Shown: in pieces, positions 53,937 to 64,000 of the stretch | How positions within the stretch are numbered: position 1 is the first letter of the stretch | Layout: every line of letters begins with the position of its first letter | DNA from: Perkinsus olseni | Lineage: Eukaryota; Perkinsozoa; Perkinsida | NCBI GenBank assembly: GCA_013115125.1 | Contig: JABANN010000061.1 | Span: 1-64,000 of the forward strand | DNA length: 64,000 nt | Direction of reading: 5' to 3' | Notes under the pieces: model-generated | The model's input: the letters and a program-made list of their open reading frames with translations, nothing else | Told to the model about the DNA's origin: nothing | Database searches by the model: none | Made by a program: the position numbers and the translations under genes

Positions 53937-56030
53937 CAGCGTCGAGTCGCCCTACCACGAGTACTGGACGACTCTTCAGCCACCGGGCGTGAGAGGAAGG
54001 CCTCCTCTCCCTTCCTCGACGCGATTCTGCCAAGCTTTGCCCCCTTCTTCGTACCTACCACCCGCCTGCTGATGAGCGCAGACTGCACGACCATTCGAAA
54101 CCTACTTGGGCTGCCACGTACGGCCGCGTCTTTGCCTTGTGAATGCGTCAGTTGCCGCTGTTTCAACTGCGCGGCGATGTTCTCGACCATAGGCCTCAGA
54201 TTAGGGTTCCGTTGGAGCAGCGAGGCGAATCGCTCCATCACTGAGCGGCGAGTTCTTCCTCACAACCCCACTGCGTCGTCGCCGTAGCCCACCTCTCTCG
54301 TAGCTCCAAGTGAGCCACTGCCACACCCGAAGCATCTCCCCTGCCAGCCACATATTGTAGACATAGAGGAAGTACAGGTTAGCACAGGCCGCATGATCGG
54401 CCTGGATGATATCCGGTGCGGACGAAGCCCCACTGGGTCGGACAGCGGCGGGCCCTGATGAGCGACCAGGACGATCAGTGCCACTCTCATGTCTACTGCT
54501 CCGCGACTTGGATTGGACCTTGCCTCCCAAGTACGGTGAGACCTGCCAAGATGCCACGAGGCTTGCAGAACAGGCGGTGGCTCGTCTGGCCGACCGTTGG
54601 CTTGAAGGCTTCCACCGCCTTCTCGTCATCGAAGGCCTTGCTACGGTCCCTGCTGCGCCCCTCGCTGGTGTGTGCGGTTCGACCACTGCGAGCTGTCTCC
54701 GGACCTGAGGGAGTCTCCCTACGTCTGAATACTCCAGCTTGAGGCTGATCACCTAGACTGTCGGCCTCGACCGTCCTCGCCGCTCTCTTCCTCTTGGAGG
54801 AAGGCCAGCTCGTTAGCTTGCTGAAGTATGCTAGAGCCCGAAGGGAGGGCATGTAGCGGTGGCGCATGACGTAACCTCGGTATGTGCTTTGGACCTGACC
54901 ATCTCCACTCCAAGACAGGCCCGATTGTGAAAGGTCCCTCTCACCCTTGACAAGAGCCCCAGCGTAACATTGGGCACTCGGGCGGCGTAGGACGTGAAGG
55001 CTTGCGACGGCTTAGCATAGGACTCCGCTATCCAGTGGTACCCTCTCGAATGGTATCCATTGGGCAGTCCTCCTCCTGGCAAGGCAAGTAGTGAGAGGGC
55101 TACGGAGGTTGCGAGCCTCACCTGAGGAAGCCCGAGCTGGGTCCCCGAAGTGGAGCCCCGGCGGCGGTAGGCAGTGCTGCCCAGACCCTAGCGTGACGTT
55201 ATTCACATAACGTTGGGTTGGCGTTGACAGCATCTGAGGGGAACCCTCTAAGAGATAGTTTCCCGGAAGGAGGGCATGGTACCGGTTCGATGCCTTTCCA
55301 CACCGCCACCAGTAGGTGACCCCCAACACAGGCACCGTGCAGTAGAGGAGACGCTGACGAGCTGCATACCTGCCGTCACGACAATTCTACTATACTCAGC
55401 GATCTGCTATTCATTACGATATCAAGCAGTTTGGTGGTAACTCCCATGACTCCCCGGAGCTCCCCGTCATCGGACCAGATGAAGCTGCTGTCCTGATGTT
55501 GTGCCTGGCCGGAGACAGCATCACCTCCTCCCCTCCCGAAAGCCTGCCCGACCTCGGCCTTCCCCTTCCTGCCTCGTGATGCATGGGCAGCTGACACCGC
55601 CTCCAGCTGAGCCTTGGCTTTGCGTCTATTGACCCTGGCAAGAGGCGAGGCATCAGACAGTGACGCTGTGCACTGCTCGAATACATCTCGAGGGCCTCAG
55701 TGCTCTGGTCTATGCATTCCTGCAACCAGTCGATGGCGAAGCGCAGTGCGATCGAATCAGTGACGAAGTCGTCCAACCGGGCAGCCTTCTGCTTGGAGAA
55801 GCCGCCGCCGCTGCCTGAACGCCCACCGCTGGTGATCACCCAAGGGAAGGACAGGGCATACCACTAGTGGTCTGGAAGAGGTGCTCATGGGACGCTACAG
55901 CGTCGCGAGACGGTCTCTGGCCGGGGTCCAAGCCGAGGTGGCCTCTGTCCAGGACACCATCATACATCGCACGGTCGACCACCGCCCAGTGCGGTCGATG
56001 CTTTAACCCCCGGTATCTGATTTGTAACAA
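53936..56030 (-). CDS. Unrecognised basic, Ser-rich protein
   Basis: Minus-strand frames from about 56.0 kb down to a stop at 53936-53938, which overlaps the ATG of the next candidate gene (TGATG). Pieces include AARLDDFVTDSIALRFAIDW then LQECIDQSTEALEMY (about 55690-55800), AKAQLEAVSAAHASRGRKGK, a Lys/Arg-rich part (KLTSWPSSKRKRAAR), AFDDEKAVEAFKPTVGQTS (54560-54640), NLYFLYVYNMWLAGEMLRVWQWLTW (54310-54390) and MMERFASLLQRNPNLRPMVENIAAQLKQ (54160-54241). Helical and basic; no family recognised. It may be more than one gene, or continuous with the downstream candidate. Confidence 0.35.
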
Positions 56031-56372
56031 GATACTCGCACAAGGGCGGCCCCGTATTTCTTCTGGTCAGTGGCGACTCCCGGTGAGCGAAACTCCACTG
56101 CTGTTTATTGCAAGGTACATCATCAGCTATAGATCCTCTAACTACGGCCCAGTCTCCGGAGTGACTGAGGATTCCTTTTGCACCCTACCACCGACCGACG
56201 CCCAACAGAACGCTGGGGGAGTGAGAAACGCCTGGTTTCAGTGCCTCGAGCGCCGCAGAATGAAGGGGCGCATCATCGTCAAGTTCACAGTAGGACGCCC
56301 AGTGATTCCCAACCCGAGCAAGGGTCCGGACAGCTAACTAGCTCTAACGAGGATGTTCAGCTGAATCGTTAT

Positions 56373-56448
56373 GGTCGGCTCGCCCTAGGTGAATTAGAGC
56401 AGCGTTTTTTGCACGCGAAGGTCGCAGGTTCGAGCCCTGCGTCGACCA
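56373..56448 (+). tRNA. tRNA-like element, possibly tRNA-Lys(UUU), perhaps degenerate
   Basis: A 76-nt unit with a 7-bp acceptor stem (GGTCGGC with GTCGACC, one G-T pair), discriminator A, a perfect T-arm (GCAGG TTCGAGC CCTGC, 56424-56440) and a perfect internal B box (GGTTCGAGCCC). The D-arm is imperfect. The anticodon arm forms four pairs (GCGT/ACGC) around TTTTTGC, which reads as anticodon TTT with G37 instead of A. Six T residues (56405-56410) inside the gene resemble a Pol III terminator, and no T-run follows the 3' end. So it is either an odd but real tRNA or a pseudogene or tRNA-derived repeat. It lies on the strand opposite to the surrounding candidate exons. Confidence 0.5.
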
Positions 56449-57500
56449 TCACCCGAACTTACTTCCCGCCACCTGCAACCCTCGTAGTGAACTGATCGTT
56501 GGTACTCCGCCATACTGCTGATAAGGTCGCTTTACATGCGACCATCGCTGCCTCGCAGGCGGACATGAAGAGGACGATGGCTTGGTCGCTGTGATGGTGA
56601 TTGCACACGATGGAGGTGAATATGCTCCCTGAAAAGAAGTCGAGAAAGTAACCTGCGGTTGAGAAAGCCATGCCGCCTCACTCCAAAGGGTTGCTGCATT
56701 CTTAGTAGCCTTCTTCCAAGGGTCCACCGGCACTCCGTGCAAGGTTGACTTGACCTCAGAGTCTGCCGTCAACTTGCTGGACACGACCCGAGCTACGGCA
56801 GCTATGTGTTCTCCGAAGCCTAACCATGAGGAGGAGACCCGTACTCAATCCCTCGCAGTGAATTGTAGGCAACGAGTCATACTAATATACACACGCCAGC
56901 TTCGTTCTACTCAGTGACGATTCGGTCCGAGTAGCGCACTCCCGTAGAGGACCCGACCTACTGTTGGAGCCCGATAGTAGTGCTGCCGAGGGCTTGTGAA
57001 TGATAGGCATCCGTTGGCTCCACGGTGGCCTCGAATCGTCAGTCCGACACAAAAACCCGTACACGTAGGTCGTGGCATACAGGAAGACAACCTAGAAGGA
57101 GATAGCAGCCCTGCTGCAGGTGGGGACCATTAGGCATTGTCACTACCTCGCGATCTGCCTTTAGATCAGCCTGCATGATGCCACTGCAAACAGTCTTAGG
57201 CATCCACGGTATAGACGACTCGAAGTGGAGGCGTATCCATGCCGACCATTGCTCTGCTGACAGCGCGCTGGCAACCTAATCAGCAGCAGCAGCTATGGAC
57301 CTGTCCCTCCACCACCAATCTGCCGTACCGGAATGATATGCTCCCGAGCGGTATCGTCATCCCCGTCCATCTCGATAGCCTCGGCAGCACTACCCTTACC
57401 ACTGCTGCTGCTGCTGCCGTCCTTCAACTTCCGACTCGCCAGTGCCTTTTGTCCTCGCCTCACAGCAGAGTGGGCTCCTAAACAAAACCCTTACACCTTC
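56449..57500 (-). CDS. Unrecognised minus-strand coding exons
   Basis: Minus-strand pieces include a Ser/Gly-rich acidic stretch (SSSSSGKGSAAEAIEMDGDD, about 57360-57440), a segment starting MSSKLTADSEVKSTLHGVPV near 56784 and a hydrophobic exon YFLDFFSGSIFTSIVCNHHH then AIVLFMSACEAAMVACKATL (56500-56660). Local donors and acceptors are present. They may form a membrane protein, but no chain stays open throughout and I recognise no family. Confidence 0.3.
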
Positions 57501-57744
57501 CATCAGTCACTGCGGGAGCGGTGCCCACCTCCCTCACTAGCAGTCTGAGCCGCCACTCTCGGAAAAACAGCCGCCAAGTTCCTGTGTATCGATTCGCACA
57601 CAGTTTGAATCTGAGCGGAAGTCACAGGACCGTTGCCGGCTCAGCCTCCCTACCGCAGTCTTCTCCATAGCCATGCGAGGGCGTATCTGTTGCGCTCGGC
57701 GGCGTGCGAAGATCGGAGGCTCATAGCAGGACAGCCTCTGAGCC

Positions 57745-60700
57745 CTAGATTCTGTCTCCTGAACATCGACCGGATACCCACCCGTAACCCCGCTGGGCGC
57801 GCGCTACCTCCTTCGAGATGGCATGCAGCTTGTACTGCTCTAGTTTCATCATCTTCTGTCGGGCCTTCATCCGCTTCGTATCGACGACGTTATCACGGTG
57901 CTCCTCCACGGCATGCTTGTACTGGCATAGCGTGTACGACTTGCGGACCAGGTACCTGCGGGCAGATACCCGCAAGGACCGGGCAAGGGATGCGTACAGG
58001 TTGAAGGGGAAAGTCTCCTTGTTATTGCGCCTCTCCTGTGCTAGCTCGCGCAACACCGTCTTGTATCGGCGGACTATATCCGCCCCCTCCCCCTGGAGCG
58101 ATGCCCGCACCTGACCAGCAGCCGAAGTCGGGCGAGTCGCCGCCACGCAGAGGACCTCACCAAGTGACCGCGGAAGTGCTTCTGGATCAGCTTGGCTTTC
58201 TCCTTCAACTGCCGCATCCACCTCTGATGTATTTTCATCCGGAATATACTCTGCAGCCTAACAGACACTCAGGCTTCCCCTAGGGCTCGATCGCCTCCAA
58301 AAGTTCGTCAGCACCTCATAACAGCCCCGAACAGTGCTCGATTCCTCCGCTTAGTGACCATCGAACGATAATTGTGTTGTATCTGCTGCCCACTATGCAA
58401 GATGGTTCCTGTCAGTACCGCTATTACCGTGACTGCAGCAGTATTCTCTCTGACGAGCTGCAGTGACGCCTTGAGAGCTCGCCAGCACCTCTGCATCCTC
58501 AACACCGGCCCCTTGATCCTGTTGGTATAAGTGATGACCTTATAGTACCGGTACTGTGTCTGTATGACTATCGCTGCCCGGTGTCTGACCACCCTAGACA
58601 GCAGGGCCCTCAAAGTCAGGTGTAGCAGTACCACACCAAGCACAAATGGTGTATGCTCTTGGTACTCGTTCCTGCGGCTTAGGGCAAAGAGCTCTCTCAG
58701 CCGCTGCAGCTCTAGAGTCCGACTGGTTGTGGTTGTGGTGTCCACGGGTACGTTCCGGAGCATGACCCCAAGGCTCTGGACGCACCGAAGCACTTGGCGC
58801 CGAGTCAGGTAGGCAAAACTGCGAGCCTTCGTGCGTTCAACGACTTTGTCGACCAAGGGTGGTTCAATCTTTTTGACATGCCGAAGGAGCTCCTGCACCA
58901 CGACATGGGCGGTCTTCTTGCCGTAATTGATAGGCCAGTCGTCCGGGAGCCTATGCTCGATCTCACAGCCCATGAGATCGAATATCTGCTGTGCTGCCGT
59001 GGCGTCGACTCCTTGGAAGGACAGATTACCTGCAGGGAGAAAAACCTTATTTCCGCAGGGGAGCCGGAGGACGTCATGCGCAGTGGATGAGAGGATAAAG
59101 CTGTCTTACTGTCCATCTGCAGTCTGGGCTGGTCGAGGAACTCTCTCAAAGTGATGAGGGTCTCCGCGATGAGAGTGACGTTAAGGACCTTCTGAGGGAG
59201 CCCCTTCATAGTCAGCAGCCAGAAGTTCTCCTGCACTAAGCGCATCCTCTTGTCGTGGCTGTGCTGCAGCGATGCCATATCCCTCCACAACAGCATCATG
59301 GGTTCCTTCGCTCGGCAGGGTACGGTACAAGTACCACGTCCAGCAACGTCACTCAACTCTACCAGCTCTCGAGAGAAGGCGCCCTCCTCCATGTCCCGGT
59401 CGACGGCCACCGCGCAGTGACCCATGGCGTACGCGATCCAGCTAGTGATGTCCTTGAGCCGCTCGACCGTGAGCTGACCTCCGGCCATATTCAGCGTTTC
59501 CTTCGTGACGGTTAGGAGGATCTCTGCTGCCATGTCACTCGGCCGCGGCCGTCCCGTCTCAGACTTCCGATCGAAGACCTTCGTCTTGTCCTTGAAGCGC
59601 TCCTTCTTGCCGAAGAACATCTCCGAAGCCAACAGGTCACATGCCTCGATTGGCACATTAGCGATGGCTCTCTGTAGGTGGGCCTTGAGGTCCCTCAGCT
59701 GCATCGACACTGCAGGGGGCAGATGCCTCCACCACGGGTGGATGTAGTTATTGATACCCATGAGGGCTAGCATAACTTGCCCAACTACCGTATTAACCTG
59801 ACATCCGCCAGAAGAACAGAAGGTCAGACTGAGTCGCTGACTAACCTGCTTCTCTGTGGCAGCCCTGGTTCGACGCATCAACACGGTAAGGCGCTTGTCC
59901 AAATTCCTCCGTAGGTTCCTCTGCAGGAGTACCGCGGCCATGTTAGCCAACTTGCTCCTCATCAACTTCTTCCTCTCGGTTTCCATGGCTTCCAGCTCCT
60001 CGAAGAGCATAACCTTGACGTCGAGGCAGGCCTGCCATCTCCGCCAACACGATTGGATCCTCGTCGCTGCTGCAATCTGAAGCACAGAGCCAATCCAGGA
60101 CTACTGCCCCCGCCTGGTGCTGTTCTCAACGACTGTCTTGAACATAACCCCTGGGAACCCCGAAGGCCTACCTTCCGCTCTAGTCCGATGCGGTCCAGGA
60201 AGCCCTTGGCGAGAGCCTGGGCCCTTGTCACAGCCCGGAGTTGTCGCTGTAGTCTCGTCCGCACCAGTACGCCCCGTATGATGCCTTGTACTCTCGCCGC
60301 TGCTTCATGCATTTCCCTCACAGGTTTCCTACCGTACCAATACCCCCGAAGGACCCTTTGGATGTCGGTGGCCACTCTAGTAACATGAGCTAGAGCTTTC
60401 TGCGCGAGTTTCATCCGCCAATAGCTCTGCAGCTTGGCAGCCTTCCTGTGCTTGACCAGGAGGCGGCGTCTCTCCGTCATACCACGGAAGGTCGCCTGCA
60501 CTTTCGATATCCTCAGGTGGGCCAACTGATGGTCTGCTCGAGCTCGGAATTTCCGATACCAACTTCTCAGTATCATAGCATTGGACCCGTGCTTGCCGAA
60601 GAACCTCTGAGCATCCCACATGCGTTTACAGGAGGCAATCACAGTCACGGCTGCTGCCTGTCTCTGTAGACGCTTCCTCACCTGAGACGAAGAGGTGTCA

Positions 60701-63700
60701 CCACCGAGTGATGGTCCCCAACCCCCTACCAGGGCTCCCCGGACGAACTTCTGGATCCTAATCAAGGCCGTCTGCTCAGCAGACTTCTGATGGATGTAGG
60801 AAGGGTCATCCGTGATGACGTCATGGGCAAAGCTGTAGTAGAAGCCCTCAGCATCAGGAGCTAGACGTGGAGGGTTGAGGCGGGCCAAGTGCCAATGCTC
60901 GGCGGGGCACTGCTGCAGGGCCGCCTCGAACGCCTCTCGTGGGAAGAAGAGCCATTGGCATTGACAGGGACCCGTCTTGTCCGACTGGTTGTCCCGTGCC
61001 AGGAAGCGACGGCGATTGCAAAAGCCGACATTCACGAAGGGCAGGGCGTCAGCGAACATCGCCGCCTCCCCTTTAGTTAGGTATCTGACCATTATACTCG
61101 CAAAAGTAGCATAAAATCTAGACCTCACCGGCAGCCAGGAAGAGGATAGGCCCAATGGCTCTTCCGGCGCTTGTGCACGGCAGCGTAGCAGTCACAACAG
61201 AAGTTGTCCGTGCATTGTTGGCACCACACCACTGAGTCCAGGCCCCCACATTCACTGCACTTCACCTGATAAAAACACCACCACCCTGCCACAGCCTAGT
61301 GGCAGCGAGCATCGAGGCAACATCGTCAGTACCTTGAGGAAGCCACGATAGTCCCATAGGAAATCGTTGAGCATGCAGTCATTCAGGTGCTCCCGGAAAG
61401 ATGCCAACATAGGATGGCAGACCTGGCCTTGATCCGTAGCCAGAATCTCAGACTCGTCATTGCCGCGGCCAGAGACAGCTGACTCTGGACTGTCCAGCTT
61501 CAAGTAGTAGCGGACGTCGGAGCCTCTAACGATCACCTCCCAATTAGAAGGGAGGCAGTAGCGTAGTGCAAAATAGCAGTACCAATAGTAGTGGTAGTTG
61601 CCGTGGATGCCGAGTTGGAAGGCAAGGCTCTTTATCTGCTTCGGAGTGACCACCACATGGCCCTTGGTCCCATCAGGATTGCCTGTAGCCCTCAGGAGGA
61701 GGCGAAGGCCATTGAGACCAGTGAGGGACTGCTGCTTCTCCTCTACACCCAACACGTCAGGAGCCATGAACCGGCTGTCATTACTAGCTCTGCGCATGTC
61801 GTCAACATGCACGTACACCTGCAATGAGAAGGGGTGCACCACCGATAGTGCAGTAGCAGGTCCTTACCTCATCCTCATCCACCAGACCCGCCTCTAGCAG
61901 GTTCTGCATGCTCAGCTCGACCTTACCCCGCAAGAGGTCATCCTTGTCGCCGTCCAACGCCTTAGATACGTCATCATGATCACCACTGCCCTGCCGCTGT
62001 AGCTGCTTGATGAGGTCAGCGCTGCTCTCAAGGTCCGCCTGCAGCTCCGTGAAGGGCTGCAGCCAATCCGGCAGTCTGCCCAGAGCCATCGTGCTGAAGG
62101 TCTCTGGCGGGATCGTTCTGATCCTCAACCCGTATGAAAAGCGAACATCGTCGAACTCCTGATCGACATTGGCCGCCGGTTGCAGGAACCAGCCGTGGAA
62201 GGGGTCGTAGGGCTCGCCAGGGTTGCCCATGACCACATTATCAGCATCAGGGAAGCGCCAGGCGTCCGGATGGAACATCATAACATCCACGAACTCCAGG
62301 CGCATGTAGAAGAGGTGGGACTTCTTCCTCTGCATCTCGAACCACATGATGCCGTTCTGATCCCTGATGTGCTGCCGCATGAACTGCTCCCTAGTGGCGA
62401 AATCGTAGAGGTAGAGGTTGCTCAGGACGCAAGGGTCTCTGCCCATCTTCAGACTCTCGTTGGTGATATCATTCAGACTAGGACGGAACATGTGGGTCCA
62501 CCTCTGCCCCCGTTCCCTAGCTCGCTCAATCGCCAGCCTCATGTGCGTCGGTTCAATACCAGCCGCCACACGACAGGTTGTGGCTCTGATGCGGCCATCG
62601 AAAAGGCTGTCCTGCCTTCCTCGGTAGGCGATGTCTGCCCAGTCCTCGGTCCCTCGTTCGCCCCCTTCGACCGAGTCCCTACTAGAGACATGCGACTTCG
62701 TGTCGTTAGCCCCCCGTGATGCCGACAACGCAGCAACGCCGTCACCACCGGTCCTCCTGAGACAATCAACAATCACAAGCCCAGGACGTATCCAAACTTA
62801 CGTGTTCGCCGCTGAGCCCGCAGCGTCCGTGGAGGCCTCATCTCCGACACTCTCACCGTAGGCTACCATGAGGGCCCTCTTAGCCAGGGCAGTCCCCCGC
62901 GAGTCGGCCGGACCCGCCAGCCCGCTGTCTTCGGCGACATCGAGCACTAAGTCGGCGATGTCCTTCACTTCACGGAAGACATGGCTCTGCATTTCAGGAG
63001 GCATGTTAGCCCGCACAAAGTCTCTCTCAGGCCTCCCGAGGGCGTAGGTGGCGGGAGTACTGATGCGACTCTCAGTGACCTTCCCGACGCCTGCAGTAGC
63101 AGAGAGGTCGACCAGTGGTGGTCTCGCCATATCTTCGGAAGTTGATTCATCGCGGAAGCCTCGATGACGTTGTCTCTCAGCCTCGACCACTGCCCGAGTT
63201 ACCGTTCCAAGACCACCTCTGCCAGCATCGCTAGCGCCAGATACGGCGGACCTGCACGGAAGCGTAGGACACGGCCATCACTGTCACTTGGACCCACCTG
63301 CTCGCCGAGCCTTTTGCGGAGGTATCCTCTTCTTCGTCCTCCTCACTCTCCCCTTCTTCTAGTATGGTGTCCGCCACAGTGTGGTGGTGATGGTGCTTGG
63401 GTATACCGGGCATGGACTTGAGCATCTTAGACTTCATAGGAGCGAAGGCCGTTGCCACAGGAGGCTTGGAAGATAACGGAGGGAACTGTGGATGGGCCTT
63501 CGGTCCCTTATGGGTCACTTCCGTGTTGTCCTTAACGAGTAGCTGCTCAGTGGCCTCGCTGCCTACAAATAACCCTGGCTGCATCATCCACTACTGCCGA
63601 CTCCTAGAGAGCATCACCTCCGTCATCATCCTCCATCTGCTCTCCCATGCTGCTATCATCTCCCCTAGGGGACGGATCATCCACGTTGATTTCGGGGTTC

Positions 63701-64000
63701 AAGTCAAACTCTCTCCGCCGCTCCTAATGCCAGCAAGTGTGGCGGGCCGTGGCAGCCTAGCCTACCTGCTCCGAGCTCTCATTGGACTCGTCGATCTCCC
63801 CGCCCTGTTTCATCTCTTGGTACTCCGTCACTGTCACTGTGAAGTTACGAGGGAAGTAGCCAATGCGTGAAGGGTTGTTAGCAAGTCGGCCGAGCCACCA
63901 CTGATTCTGAGCAGCAGCCAAAGGATATCAGTCGCACTCTCCCGACCAACGGGCGAAGTACGTCTTTTGGTCCGTTCAAGACTTCGATGTTGTCCCCAGC
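57745..64000 (-). CDS. Giant SH3 - B-box - multi-IQ protein (5' partial)
   Basis: Long minus-strand gene running off the right edge. First in order is an SH3 domain (GDNIEVLNGPKD joined by a 56-nt intron to NQWWLGRL...SRIGYFPRNFTV; 63820-64000). Next are an acidic/His linker (PKHHHHHTVAD, about 63380), a part of unknown fold with MRLEFVDVMMFHPDAWRF and GEPYDPFHGWFLQPA (62130-62330), and a well-folded region with RYYLKLDSP (about 61500). A B-box zinc finger (CSECx8CQQCx4CCDCx4HxxxxxH) lies at 61140-61262. Then about ten IQ-type motifs run through 57750-60800, for example AATRIQSCWRRWQACL, KVQATFRGMTERRR, DIQRVLRGYWYGRKP and LIQKHFRGHLVRSS. IQ motifs bind calmodulin or centrin; SH3 binds proline peptides. 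A cytoskeletal or flagellar/centrosomal scaffold is inferred. The B-box/IQ combination recalls no named family. Many exon ends are not resolved. Confidence 0.65.

Noticed and set aside
59962-61155. Single uninterrupted 397-codon IQ gene
   Set aside because: IQ motifs continue in other frames on both sides across short introns, and a B-box exon joins upstream, so this is one exon of a much larger gene.
1-64000. Transposon or retroelement coding sequence
   Set aside because: I found no reverse transcriptase, integrase or transposase motif in any frame and no long terminal repeats.
1-64000. Dinoflagellate-type spliced-leader gene or relict
   Set aside because: Reading both strands, I saw no stretch like the conserved leader end (TTGGCTCAAG). 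A systematic search would be needed to exclude degenerate copies.

Overview
This is a gene-dense piece of a protist nuclear genome. It contains no bacterial operons or ribosome-binding sites. Most genes are broken by very short GT-AG introns, usually 36-60 nt with a few of 74-200 nt, which I located by restoring reading frame and protein homology. Base composition looks close to balanced. The mix of short dense introns, WRKY19-like HGGGRRC zinc repeats, a large IQ-motif protein and a DXO/Rai1 paralog array best fits an alveolate, most likely Perkinsus or a relative. That assignment is inference; no rRNA or organellar marker lies in the window.

Left part (1-12 kb): an ankyrin-like exon cut by the window edge, an unusual Ser/Thr kinase (minus), a K+-dependent Na+/Ca2+ exchanger (minus), a five-exon DEDDy 3'-5' exonuclease (plus), a cysteine/histidine repeat protein (plus) and a 13-exon TRAPPC8/Trs85 homolog (plus). 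Several of these resolve into exon chains whose total length is an exact multiple of three.

Middle part (12.7-29 kb): a multi-pass fatty-acid-desaturase-like protein (minus), a repeat-rich gene-poor stretch (15.4-18.1 kb), eIF4A (minus, six exons), a tail-anchored cytochrome b5 (plus), a MORN-SAM-pseudokinase (plus), a TMEM209-like membrane protein (plus) and an unrecognised coiled-coil gene (plus).

Centre right (29-42 kb): three tandem DXO/Rai1-type decapping/5'-exonuclease paralogs with one conserved intron position, followed on the same strand by TFIIF-beta, the FACT subunit SSRP1/Pob3 and an FHA plus tandem-BRCT protein resembling MDC1. All act in the nucleus on RNA caps, transcription or chromatin. 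They sit head-to-tail, but nothing shows that they are co-regulated.

Right part (42-64 kb): an unrecognised helical-repeat gene, a coiled-coil/TPR-like gene, a Ni/Co-transporter-like membrane protein, a long minus-strand stretch whose exons I could only partly resolve, a plus-strand tRNA-like element, and a very large minus-strand gene encoding SH3, B-box zinc finger and many IQ motifs that runs off the right edge.
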